Virus record (IMG/VR): IMGVR_UViG_3300028394_000313
Span: 1-23,456 of that record
DNA from: a virus
DNA: 23,456 nucleotides
Strand: one strand, 5' to 3'
Made by a program: the position numbers and the translations under genes
Shown: one piece after another, positions 1-4,691 of the stretch
How positions within the stretch are numbered: position 1 is the first letter of the stretch
Layout: each line of letters opens with the position of its first letter
Notes under the pieces: generated by a model
Seen by the model: the letters and a program-made list of their open reading frames with translations, nothing else
Databases searched by the model: none
Told to the model about the DNA's origin: nothing

Positions 1-4
1 CTCA

Positions 5-49
5 ACAAAAAAAAAAGCCCCAGAGCACAGGACAGGGTGCTCTGGGGCT
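5..49 (-). terminator. Rho-independent terminator of the leftmost minus-strand unit
   Basis: A perfect 13-bp stem (16-28 with 37-49, AGCCCCAGAGCAC arm) encloses an 8-base loop. On the minus strand it is followed by an uninterrupted T tract (plus-strand A run 7-16). It lies just downstream of the gene ending at 90. The first nine bases of the window, CTCAACAAA, match the arm of the palindromes found further right, so another boundary element may begin just outside the window. Confidence 0.9.
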
Positions 50-51
50 GG

Positions 52-85
52 TTGGCGTAGAGAAATGAGAAAAACTACGCCAAGT
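52..85 (-). other. Hairpin between last gene and terminator
   Basis: TTGGCGTAG pairs with CTACGCCAA (9 bp) around an A-rich loop. It lies in the short 3' untranslated stretch between the stop at 90 and the terminator. It may protect the 3' end or reinforce termination. It does not share the loop of the intercistronic hairpin family described elsewhere. Confidence 0.5.
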
Positions 86-89
86 CTAT

Positions 90-296
90 TTAGTTATCTG
101 GGATAGTTCCCTCATTTTCGTTCTGGTCTTGCCACCAGAACTCGTCTTGGAACTCGGTTGTATCTAGAACCTGCCACCAATCTAAATCAAGGTTGCTTTC
201 AGGTTCTCGGGCTATCTCTATCGCTTGCTCTGGTGTGTCTGCCTGAATTGTGGTTTCATACCAGATTGTCGCTTTTTGCTGAACTCTGTATTCCAT
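90..296 (-). CDS. Small acidic Trp-rich protein, unknown function
   Basis: This gene encodes 68 residues. The reading frame could start 5 codons earlier, but I place the start at 296 because GTGAGGA lies about 6 bases upstream of that ATG and the upstream gene stops at 298-300, one base away. This implies translational coupling. The protein has a beta-rich N-terminal half (EYRVQQKATIWYETTIQAD), then a short helix containing EQAIEIARE, and an acidic tail with WW pairs. This beta-beta-alpha pattern with an E/Q-AI-E-A helix is common in very small phage proteins. I do not recognise a named family and assign no function. It is the last gene of the four-gene unit 913-90. Confidence 0.75.
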   Translation of the reverse strand: MEYRVQQKATIWYETTIQADTPEQAIEIAREPESNLDLDWWQVLDTTEFQDEFWWQDQNENEGTIPDN

Positions 297-297
297 T

Positions 298-420
298 TTA
301 TTCCTCACCATTTATTAGTTGCTCTAAATCAAATAGGGCTTCCTCTGCTGTTGTAGCCCCCTCTTGCCAATCGGTAAAGATTGCCTTGATTGCTGTTGCT
401 TCTTTGTCGTTTAGTTCCAT
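298..420 (-). CDS. 40-residue acidic protein, unknown
   Basis: This is a 40-codon gene that an ORF caller with a 60-residue cutoff would miss. It starts ATG at 420, with a strong GGAGGGG Shine-Dalgarno 5 bases upstream. That ATG overlaps the stop of the preceding gene as TAATG, and its own TAA at 298-300 sits one base before the next ATG. The product begins MELNDKEATAIKAIF and ends LEQLINGEE: a helical acidic miniprotein with one Trp. Spacing and ribosome site support it strongly. The function is unknown. Its size and position suggest an accessory phage protein, which is inference only. Confidence 0.75.
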   Translation of the reverse strand: MELNDKEATAIKAIFTDWQEGATTAEEALFDLEQLINGEE

Positions 421-689
421 TAGAACCCCTCCAATGTTTCTATTAGTCGCTTGTTGTCAGGTGTGGTGCTGTCGGTGATAGCATAACCAGATTGGTTTAT
501 GTTCTCTATGATGTCCCTAACATAGTTTATTAGGAACTTACGATTAGCGAACTCTAAGGTGAATTGAGATTTCAGTTCCTCATCATCACTAAAAATGCGA
601 ACGCTGTCTTTGGTCTGGTCTAGGTGCTTGTTGATGTAGTCCTCAAACACTTCCAACGCTGATACGATAATTGCCTGTTCGGTGTTCAT
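420..689 (-). CDS. Small helical acidic protein, unknown
   Basis: This gene encodes 89 residues. Its ATG at 689 overlaps the TAA of the upstream gene by one base (TAATG), and its own TAA overlaps the next ATG in the same way, so four genes form a tightly coupled chain. The sequence is mostly predicted helix (EQAIIVSALEVFEDYINKHL near the N terminus). It has no Cys, membrane segment or signal peptide. I recognise no family. The overlap pattern and codon integrity make the gene real; the function is unknown. Confidence 0.8.
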   Translation of the reverse strand: MNTEQAIIVSALEVFEDYINKHLDQTKDSVRIFSDDEELKSQFTLEFANRKFLINYVRDIIENINQSGYAITDSTTPDNKRLIETLEGF

Positions 690-913
690 TACTCAACCAC
701 CTCTTCATCACAATTACAATCAGGGTCATTACAGCCTAGTTCTAGATGAGCCTTGCGAGCCTCTTCTATCATTGCGAACACATCATTTAGGGCAGAGCCT
801 AATAGGACAGGTTTGCGTTCTGGCGTGATTTCTTCCATACCCTTATACTCATTACAATCCACACAGGCAATAGTGCCAAGTGGGTATTCTCTATTACAAA
901 ATACACATTTCAT
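689..913 (-). CDS. Zinc-ribbon-like small protein
   Basis: This gene encodes 74 residues. The open frame extends 30 codons further upstream, but that part overlaps the promoter. GAGAGAACC just before the ATG at 913 supports the shorter start. Two CxxC pairs (C3/C6 and C17/C20) are spaced like a zinc ribbon or rubredoxin-like knuckle. A second Cys cluster lies in the acidic C terminus (CNDPDCNCDEE). This suggests a metal-binding protein, possibly binding nucleic acid or a protein partner. It is the first gene of the unit driven by the promoter at 963-991. No specific family is assigned. Confidence 0.78.
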   Translation of the reverse strand: MKCVFCNREYPLGTIACVDCNEYKGMEEITPERKPVLLGSALNDVFAMIEEARKAHLELGCNDPDCNCDEEVVE

Positions 914-962
914 TTGGTTCTCTCTAATCTCATTTAGGTAGCCCTTGTTGGCTACAAGAACA

Positions 963-1013
963 ACATTACCCTTGCCAAAGGATAAATGTGGTTGTGTTAT
1001 CAAATCGTAATGT
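963..1013 (-). promoter_or_regulatory. Promoter and operator of unit 913-90 (copy 5)
   Basis: Read on the minus strand this is CCACAT (986-991), a 17-base spacer and TAATGT (963-968, TAnnnT type). A GTTAT operator pair at 996 and 1007 (plus-strand orientation, second half GTAAT) lies just upstream of the -35. The transcript would begin near 956, followed by a GTAGCC/GGCTAC hairpin (940-957). The geometry is the same as at four other promoters in the left arm, and this copy is the most divergent. Confidence 0.65.
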
Positions 1014-1020
1014 AAGCCCC

Positions 1021-1085
1021 CAACTCAACAAAAAGCAACACGCCACGGTTTATAGGGGATCGGCGTGTTGCTTTTTGTTGAGTTG
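1021..1085. repeat. Boundary palindrome A
   Basis: A perfect 24-bp inverted repeat (1021-1044 with 1062-1085) surrounds a 17-base loop. The arms begin CAACTCAACAAA, as in three other palindromes; the inner part (AAGCAACACGCC) is specific to this copy. It lies between the terminator of one unit and the operator of the next. The A-rich/T-rich arm bases around a GC core could also act as a bidirectional terminator. Confidence 0.9.
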
Positions 1086-1088
1086 GCA

Positions 1089-1129
1089 TAAAAAAAGCCC
1101 CTCAGCCTGTGTGTAGGGCTGAGGGGCTT
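1089..1129 (-). terminator. Terminator of unit 1496-1158
   Basis: A 13-bp stem (1095-1107 with 1117-1129) has a 9-base loop and is followed on the minus strand by a run of Ts. It lies 29 bases after the stop at 1158. Confidence 0.9.
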
Positions 1130-1157
1130 ATTGAGTGTGTCCGACACTCGGCGGGTT

Positions 1158-1496
1158 CTAGTCCTCTGGCTTATCCTGCCAGTTTTCACCGTCAAAGATT
1201 TTACCGTTTTCGGTCAGTTCGTAAATCGCCCCTGAGTAGAGCATTGAGTAATACAGATAGAGGTCATCAATCATCAAGTCCTCAATTCGGTCAGGCAAAT
1301 CTGTCCTCATCTCGTGGAACTTGTTTGAATACTCGTCAGGCAAATCACGCCAAGTCCCGATTATGTCACCTGTGTAAATAGGCAAGGCACTGTCTGCGTA
1401 TTCGTGAGCCAAGTCACTTGGGTGAGTTCTCCCGATAATAAACTCTCGGTTATCCCAGATTTCCTTATTTATTTCTGTTTCTGTGTAAAGGGTCAT
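1158..1496 (-). CDS. Acidic protein, unknown function
   Basis: This gene encodes 112 residues. The frame opens at 1511, but GAGAAGAGAACC lies directly upstream of the ATG at 1496, the same leader wording as at the start at 913, so I use the internal start (MTLYTETEIN). The protein is acidic and Tyr-rich, with a DDLYLYYSMLYSGAIYEL stretch near residues 80-98. It lacks Cys and membrane segments. It is the only gene of its transcription unit, between its own promoter and a strong terminator. No family is recognised. Confidence 0.78.
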   Translation of the reverse strand: MTLYTETEINKEIWDNREFIIGRTHPSDLAHEYADSALPIYTGDIIGTWRDLPDEYSNKFHEMRTDLPDRIEDLMIDDLYLYYSMLYSGAIYELTENGKIFDGENWQDKPED

Positions 1497-1539
1497 TGGT
1501 TCTCTTCTCATTTAGGTTAGCCGTCTTGCTAACAGAACT

Positions 1540-1590
1540 AGACTATTACGAGCAAAGGAGAAAAGTGGTTGCGTTACTAAACTGTTATAA
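1540..1590 (-). promoter_or_regulatory. Promoter and operator of unit 1496-1158 (copy 4)
   Basis: On the minus strand this is CCACTT (1563-1568), a 17-base spacer and TAGTCT (1540-1545). An operator pair GTTAC (1573) and GTTATAA (1584) lies directly upstream, 11 bases apart. A GTTAGC/GGCTAAC-type hairpin (about 1515-1533) follows at the expected transcript start. Confidence 0.72.
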
Positions 1591-1596
1591 ACCGAT

Positions 1597-1669
1597 CCAA
1601 CTCAACAAATAGCCAATAGCCCGATCTTTTATTAGGGGGCTTCGGGCTATTGGCTATTTGTTGAGTTGG
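1597..1669. repeat. Boundary palindrome B
   Basis: A perfect 28-bp inverted repeat (1597-1624 with 1642-1669) has an 18-base-class loop. The arms begin CCAACTCAACAAA and continue with TAGCCAATAGCCCG; the AGCCAATAGCC part is shared with palindrome C. It lies between the terminator of unit 2253-1774 and the operator of the next unit. Confidence 0.9.
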
Positions 1670-1670
1670 C

Positions 1671-1708
1671 AAAAAAATAGCCGGCTGAGGGGAAGGCTCA
1701 GCCGGCTA
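1671..1708 (-). terminator. Terminator of unit 2253-1774
   Basis: A perfect 12-bp stem (TAGCCGGCTGAG, 1678-1689, with 1697-1708) is followed by seven Ts on the minus strand. It directly abuts palindrome B. Confidence 0.9.
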
Positions 1709-1725
1709 ATCTATTTAGTTATGTT

Positions 1726-1750
1726 TGAGCCAGTTTTACAACTTGGCTCA
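1726..1750 (-). promoter_or_regulatory. Covarying hairpin, copy 1 (3' untranslated)
   Basis: The stem TGAGCCA/TGGCTCA carries a loop that reads AGTTGTAAAAC on the minus strand. It belongs to a five-member family (others at 2832, 3212, 4303 and 4655) in which stem bases differ but pairing is kept. Here it follows the only gene of the unit, with no gene before the terminator, so it may mark a site where a downstream gene was lost. Confidence 0.65.
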
Positions 1751-1773
1751 GGTTGTTTTCTTGAGAGAGAAAC

Positions 1774-2253
1774 TTATCTGTTTTCCCAGAATTCAATTTC
1801 TTCATCGGTTGCCAGTCTGAACACCATCCAGCCAGTGCCAGTTGGCTCATCGTGACTTGAACGCCTTACTGTCAAGTCTTTACCATCATACTTGAAGTAG
1901 AGGGTGAAGTCGCCGTTTAGAGATAGTCGCTTGACTATGTCCTTGATGTTAGGCTCAGCGATAGTGTATCCACTACGCCTCTGCCAGCCGATACCGTCTC
2001 CACCAATGTAGAGTTTATCGGTCGCCTCAATGCCATGGTCGCGATTCCAATGTCCTAGCATGTCATACTCAATGTTGCTCATGACATCTTCATAGCAACC
2101 TGAACACCACTCGGCAGGTACAGGGTCGCCTTGTTCATCTAACTCTTCGGACTCAGTCTCATCATTCCACTTGGTGCAGGTGCAGTAATCATTCAACTCA
2201 TAGACTATCTCTGTAATCTCTTCATCTCCGTAATACAAGTTTGAAGCATCCAT
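1774..2253 (-). CDS. Acidic Cys-containing protein, unknown function
   Basis: This gene encodes 159 residues. The frame opens 35 codons upstream, but that part covers the promoter. GAGAAAAGAGAAAAG lies just before the ATG at 2253, giving MDASNLYYGDEE. Cysteines CTC near residue 23 and CSGC near residue 52 could form one metal site. The C-terminal half contains a beta-rich segment (FTLYFKYDGKDLTVRR). It is the sole gene of its unit. I do not recognise a family. Confidence 0.78.
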   Translation of the reverse strand: MDASNLYYGDEEITEIVYELNDYCTCTKWNDETESEELDEQGDPVPAEWCSGCYEDVMSNIEYDMLGHWNRDHGIEATDKLYIGGDGIGWQRRSGYTIAEPNIKDIVKRLSLNGDFTLYFKYDGKDLTVRRSSHDEPTGTGWMVFRLATDEEIEFWENR

Positions 2254-2305
2254 AACTTTTCTCTTTTCTCTCAATGTAATCGCTAGCGTTTTCGCTAACA
2301 AGATA

Positions 2306-2356
2306 AGATTATTATGCTTGCAGGAAGAAAGTGGTTGCGTTATCAAACCGTTATAC
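2306..2356 (-). promoter_or_regulatory. Promoter and operator of unit 2253-1774 (copy 3)
   Basis: On the minus strand this is CCACTT (2329-2334), a 17-base spacer and TAATCT (2306-2311). The operator GTTATCAAACC-GTTATAC begins at 2339 and repeats at 2350. The transcript starts near a GTTAGCG-AAAA-CGCTAG hairpin (about 2280-2298). Confidence 0.72.
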
Positions 2357-2361
2357 AAGCT

Positions 2362-2445
2362 CCCAACTCAACAAAAGCCAATAGCCACACGCCTTATATA
2401 AAAACAACGAAGTTGTTTGTGGCTATTGGCTTTTGTTGAGTCGGG
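2362..2445. repeat. Boundary palindrome C
   Basis: A 28-bp inverted repeat (2362-2389 with 2418-2445) has one mismatch near its outer end. The loop holds its own AACAAC-GAA-GTTGTT hairpin. The outer arm CCAACTCAACAAA is shared with palindromes A and B, and AGCCAATAGCC with B. It is flanked on both sides by GTTAT operators (2339 and 2452). Confidence 0.88.
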
Positions 2446-2451
2446 CGTGTC

Positions 2452-2469
2452 GTTATCAAACTGTTATAA
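2452..2469 (+). promoter_or_regulatory. GTTAT operator without adjacent promoter
   Basis: GTTATCAAACT followed by GTTATAA, 11 bases apart, matches the operator consensus. It lies between a terminator and palindrome C, away from any of the five leftward promoters. Confidence 0.6.
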
Positions 2470-2470
2470 T

Positions 2471-2508
2471 CCCCGAAGGGGCAGGAGGGCTAGGGCAAGC
2501 CCTCCTGC
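2471..2508 (-). terminator. Hairpin terminator of unit 3595-2516
   Basis: A perfect 11-bp stem GCAGGAGGGCT (2481-2491 with 2498-2508) begins 8 bases after the stop at 2516, followed by a small CCCC-GAA-GGGG hairpin. No T tract follows on the minus strand, so termination is likely but less certain than at the other units. Confidence 0.6.
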
Positions 2509-2515
2509 TGTTCAC

Positions 2516-2809
2516 TCAATCTGTGTCTATGAGATAAGTTTTGCCCTGAACTTTTATAACCACTACGCTATCTAGTGGAACAGACCTGAACGCTTGTTTG
2601 TCCAAGTCCCAGACTGGAAGCAAACCCTTTTCAACTGTGTCGTAAGGTAGTTCACCGCCTTTTAGGTGTTCTGCGTAGTTAGTGGTTGCTCGCATTACCC
2701 TAAGTTCTAGGGTTGAACGCTTGATGAATTCAACTGTGAATTCCCTAGCGTTTCCCGGGTGTCTTAGGAATGAGGCGATTTTTTCTTGTGCTAATAGTGT
2801 CGGTTTCAA
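2516..2809 (-). CDS. SH3-barrel-like (DUF2693-like) small phage protein
   Basis: This gene encodes 97 residues. It starts at TTG (2807-2809), with AGAAGGGCAA about 5-8 bases upstream; the gene at 3186 has the same leader and also a TTG start. The middle and end follow a pattern known from small phage proteins annotated as SH3 beta-barrel or DUF2693: FTVEFIKRSTLELRVMRATT, then a YD-T segment, then PVWDLDKQAFRSVPLDSVV. In that family the WDL...RS element precedes the last strand. The role of the family is unknown. It is the third gene of unit 3595-2516, preceded by a covarying hairpin. Confidence 0.75.
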   Translation of the reverse strand: MKPTLLAQEKIASFLRHPGNAREFTVEFIKRSTLELRVMRATTNYAEHLKGGELPYDTVEKGLLPVWDLDKQAFRSVPLDSVVVIKVQGKTYLIDTD

Positions 2810-2831
2810 TTTATTGCCCTTCTGTTTAGTG

Positions 2832-2854
2832 TGAGCAGTTTTAGGACTTGCTCA
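2832..2854 (-). promoter_or_regulatory. Covarying hairpin, copy 2 (intercistronic)
   Basis: Stem TGAGCA/TGCTCA; the minus-strand loop is AGTCCTAAAAC. It lies between the stop at 2866 and the TTG start at 2809, just ahead of the ribosome-binding leader, so it could affect initiation or mRNA processing. Confidence 0.65.
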
Positions 2855-2865
2855 GGTCGCAGGTT

Positions 2866-3186
2866 CTACCAGTCGGTAGTGTTTGTGATTTGCTTGACGT
2901 CTAAGTCTACGTCTAGCGTATCAACATCACCATCGTTGAAATCGAAAGAGATGTCTGCCGATAGATAGTTTAGGTCATCAGCGTTGTAAGTAAGTGGAAC
3001 CTCTACGCTAACTGAGCCCTTGATAACTACATCAAGGCTGATGGTCTTGGTCTTGTCAATTCCCAAGATGTCGCAGATTTCCTCGCTATCTGGACTGTCC
3101 CAGTTTTCGATTAGGTATTGCTTTACCGCTTCGATCTGGTCTTTTATCATTGTGTATCTAATGTGGTTCTCGATTTCTTTTGTCAA
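2866..3186 (-). CDS. Acidic protein with TTG start, unknown
   Basis: This gene encodes 106 residues. It starts at TTG (3184-3186), preceded by AGAAGGGCAACAAA, nearly identical to the leader of the next gene. The N-terminal half is helical (TKEIENHIRYTMIKDQIEAV). The C-terminal half is beta-like and strongly Asp-rich (SFDFNDGDVDTLDVDLDVKQ). It has no Cys and no membrane segment. The Asp-rich tail could bind metal or mimic DNA charge, which is speculation. It is the second gene of unit 3595-2516. Confidence 0.75.
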   Translation of the reverse strand: MTKEIENHIRYTMIKDQIEAVKQYLIENWDSPDSEEICDILGIDKTKTISLDVVIKGSVSVEVPLTYNADDLNYLSADISFDFNDGDVDTLDVDLDVKQITNTTDW

Positions 3187-3211
3187 TTTGTTGCCCTTCT
3201 ATTTTTTAGTG

Positions 3212-3234
3212 TGAGCCTTTTTAGGACTTGCTCA
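3212..3234 (-). promoter_or_regulatory. Covarying hairpin, copy 3 (intercistronic)
   Basis: Stem TGAGC/GCTCA; the minus-strand loop region reads AAGTCCTAAAAAG. It lies between the stop at 3245 and the TTG start at 3186. Confidence 0.6.
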
Positions 3235-3244
3235 GGTCTCAGGT

Positions 3245-3595
3245 TTATCTAGGGCTAACTGTCCCAGATTCGATTCCCTTGATGAATTCATCTAGGGTTG
3301 ACTGAATTAGCATAAGTTCTGCCAGAGTGAAACTACCACGCAATAACTCCGTGTTAGTGTAGTTGCCGTCGCCAAACACGCCAGTGAGATAAGTCCAAAC
3401 ATCTCTGTCTAGGTGGATTTGGTGCTTACCCTCATCTCCGTGCCATACAGACATAGATAGACGGTCAGTTAGGTGAGGACTTTGTATGTCCTCGCCAGCG
3501 ATTATTTGAGTATCGATTTCGCCCTTGACCCAATTGCCGTTTATAGCAACAGGTTCAGCGTTCACCTCTACTTTTAGTTGGTGCTTAGTGTTCAC
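3245..3595 (-). CDS. Unknown protein, first gene of unit
   Basis: This gene encodes 116 residues. It starts at GTG (3593-3595) with AGGAG 7 bases upstream (AGGAGTTCATAGTG), a convincing site. The N-terminal two thirds look beta-rich (VKGEIDTQIIAGE, MSVWHGDEGKHQIHLD) and the C-terminal part is helical (LAELMLIQSTLDEFIKG). There is no Cys or membrane segment. It is the first gene after the promoter at 3664-3692. The family is not recognised. Confidence 0.78.
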   Translation of the reverse strand: MNTKHQLKVEVNAEPVAINGNWVKGEIDTQIIAGEDIQSPHLTDRLSMSVWHGDEGKHQIHLDRDVWTYLTGVFGDGNYTNTELLRGSFTLAELMLIQSTLDEFIKGIESGTVSPR

Positions 3596-3663
3596 TATGA
3601 ACTCCTAATAACTTGTAAGGACTGCCCTTAGAACTTTTGCCCTCTCTTGTTCCTTACAAGATA

Positions 3664-3714
3664 AGACTATTGCGTTCAAAGGAAAAAAGTGGTTGTGTTA
3701 TCAAAGCGTTATAA
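3664..3714 (-). promoter_or_regulatory. Promoter and operator of unit 3595-2516 (copy 2)
   Basis: On the minus strand this is CCACTT (3687-3692), a 17-base spacer and TAGTCT (3664-3669). The operator GTTATCAAAGC-GTTATAA starts at 3697. A CTTGT/ACAAG hairpin (about 3647-3661) lies at the predicted transcript start. Confidence 0.74.
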
Positions 3715-3722
3715 TCTCTCGA

Positions 3723-3780
3723 TCATCACAGTTTGATAACGGCTCTTTATTACAGTTTGATAACATAACAGTTTGATAAC
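3723..3780 (-). promoter_or_regulatory. Three operators in reversed orientation
   Basis: Three copies of GTTATCAAACTGTNAT lie on the minus strand (3723-3740, 3750-3764, 3765-3780). They face the plus-oriented operator at 3697. The outer two are followed by GG and the last two abut. This is the only place where this operator occurs in the opposite orientation. Confidence 0.65.
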
Positions 3781-3783
3781 GGC

Positions 3784-3879
3784 CCGACTCAACAAAGACT
3801 AATGGCAACAAGTTGCCTATTAGCCTTATAATCACAGGCTATACATAGTATATAGCCTAGTGATTATTGTTGAGTTGGC
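3784..3879. repeat. Boundary palindrome D with two inner hairpins
   Basis: The outer arm ACTCAACAA (3787-3795) pairs with TTGTTGAGT (3867-3875) and extends with a wobble and two GC pairs. Inside lie two hairpins: CTAATGGCAAC/GTTGCC-ATTAG (3799-3823) and ATAATCAC-GGCTATA with TATAGCC-GTGATTAT (3828-3867). In single strands this would fold as a three-way junction. The other palindromes are simple stems. Confidence 0.82.
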
Positions 3880-3900
3880 ACGACACGCCCGGGTGACATC

Positions 3901-3918
3901 GTTACACAAATGTTATAA
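3901..3918 (+). promoter_or_regulatory. Degenerate GTTAT operator
   Basis: GTTAC at 3901 and GTTATAA at 3912 keep the 11-base spacing but the middle is ACACAAAT instead of CAAAN. It lies between the terminator of unit 5171-3956 and palindrome D, mirroring the operator at 2452. Confidence 0.45.
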
Positions 3919-3946
3919 AGAGAGGGCTGGTTTCCCAGCCCCCTCT
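3919..3946 (-). terminator. Terminator of unit 5171-3956
   Basis: GGCTGG (3925-3930) pairs with CCAGCC (3935-3940) and flanking AGAG/CTCT extend the stem past a two-base bulge. The minus-strand continuation is only moderately T-rich. It lies 10 bases beyond the stop at 3956. Confidence 0.65.
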
Positions 3947-3955
3947 GTGTTGCTA

Positions 3956-4276
3956 CTAAGACGGCATAAACGGTGAGTCTATTTCATCTAGCAGTGTTTC
4001 TAGTTCCTTAGCCCACTGCTCAGCCTTGACGACCATCAGTAGATACTTGGCTAGTTCCTCGTTGTTGCTAACTAACTTGGTTAGTTCTACGACAGGGCTA
4101 GACCTACGAGGCCTTCTCTGAACATAAGTTCTAGTAGGCTTGTCTAATCCTGTTCCACGCCTTGCCCTCATTACTAACTTTTGATGTTCATTCCAGCAAA
4201 GACGGCATCGGTATGTGCTGGTTAGTGCGTTAGACACTGTAAGATCGTGCCCTTGATTACAGGTTGTGCTTGTCAT
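3956..4276 (-). CDS. Zinc-finger-like basic protein
   Basis: This gene encodes 106 residues. It starts at ATG 4276 behind AAGGAAATGAA. The N terminus carries C6-x3-H10 and C24-x2-C27 (CNQGHDL ... YRCRLCWNE), a pattern seen in short zinc-binding phage proteins and in the zinc knuckle next to some HNH nucleases. A basic segment follows (RARRGTGLDKPTRTYVQRRP), then a helical acidic C terminus. No HNH catalytic residues follow, so nuclease activity is not supported. DNA or RNA binding is plausible. It is the last gene of the unit and is preceded by a covarying hairpin. Confidence 0.78.
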   Translation of the reverse strand: MTSTTCNQGHDLTVSNALTSTYRCRLCWNEHQKLVMRARRGTGLDKPTRTYVQRRPRRSSPVVELTKLVSNNEELAKYLLMVVKAEQWAKELETLLDEIDSPFMPS

Positions 4277-4302
4277 TTCATTTCCTTATCTGTTTGAGTG
4301 AG

Positions 4303-4327
4303 TGAGTCAGTTTAGCCACTTGACTCA
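4303..4327 (-). promoter_or_regulatory. Covarying hairpin, copy 4 (intercistronic)
   Basis: Stem TGAGTCA/TGACTCA, against TGAGCA/TGCTCA in copies 2 and 5, so one added pair is matched on both sides. The minus-strand loop is AGTGGCTAAAC. It lies between the stop at 4338 and the ATG at 4276. Confidence 0.65.
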
Positions 4328-4337
4328 GGTGGTGTTG

Positions 4338-4538
4338 CTAGACTGCTACTAGTGGATAGAACTCAACCCTGATAGTTGGTTGTTCTAGTGTATAACTTAG
4401 GCAAGGCTTACAGACTTTTGCTCCGTCATTTTCGCATTGGACAAACGCTCCAATTGCGGGATGAAAGAACTCAATTGCCTTGACAAAGTGTGTTGCTGTT
4501 GTTTCCTTACCTGATTCTAAACATCTTGCACAGTTCAT
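4338..4538 (-). CDS. Small protein with two CxxC pairs
   Basis: This gene encodes 66 residues. Its ATG at 4538 overlaps the TGA of the upstream 32-codon gene (ATGA), with AAGGGTAAG as the ribosome site. CARC (residues 3-6) and CKPC (about 43-46), plus a single Cys at about 35, suggest one bound zinc ion. The fold is likely a small beta-rich treble-clef or zinc-ribbon type. Function unknown. Confidence 0.78.
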   Translation of the reverse strand: MNCARCLESGKETTATHFVKAIEFFHPAIGAFVQCENDGAKVCKPCLSYTLEQPTIRVEFYPLVAV

Positions 4539-4633
4539 TTCTTACCCTTACTGTCTAACTTGCCGAATAGATAACCAATTGCGAAGGCAATAATCATTTC
4601 CAATAAATCTTGCCCGTTTATTATGTGTGTCAT
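4535..4633 (-). CDS. 32-residue single-pass membrane miniprotein
   Basis: This is a 32-codon gene below usual ORF cutoffs. ATG at 4633 follows AAAGGACAAAA, and its TGA overlaps the next ATG as ATGA. The product begins MTHIINGQDL, contains a hydrophobic helix LLEMIIAFAIGYLFG long enough for one membrane pass, and ends with a Lys-rich tail (KLDSKGKK), so the C terminus would face the cytoplasm. Clear ribosome site, overlap and covarying hairpin upstream support it. Roles such as an inhibitor of host membrane processes are speculation. Confidence 0.72.
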   Translation of the reverse strand: MTHIINGQDLLEMIIAFAIGYLFGKLDSKGKK

Positions 4634-4654
4634 TTTTGTCCTTTGTTTGTAGGG

Positions 4655-4677
4655 TGAGCAGTTTAGGCACTTGCTCA
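4655..4677 (-). promoter_or_regulatory. Covarying hairpin, copy 5 (intercistronic)
   Basis: Stem TGAGCA/TGCTCA; the minus-strand loop is AGTGCCTAAAC. It lies between the stop at 4692 and the miniprotein start at 4633. Confidence 0.65.
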
Positions 4678-4691
4678 GGTGTTGTTGCTAA

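Noticed and set aside
158-478. Plus-strand open frame of 106 codons in the left arm
   Set aside because: Antisense shadow of coupled minus-strand genes that have good ribosome sites; no ribosome site of its own.
3784-3879. Cloverleaf-like fold as a tRNA
   Set aside because: No acceptor CCA region, no T-loop GTTCRA box and no anticodon-arm geometry; stems are the wrong lengths.
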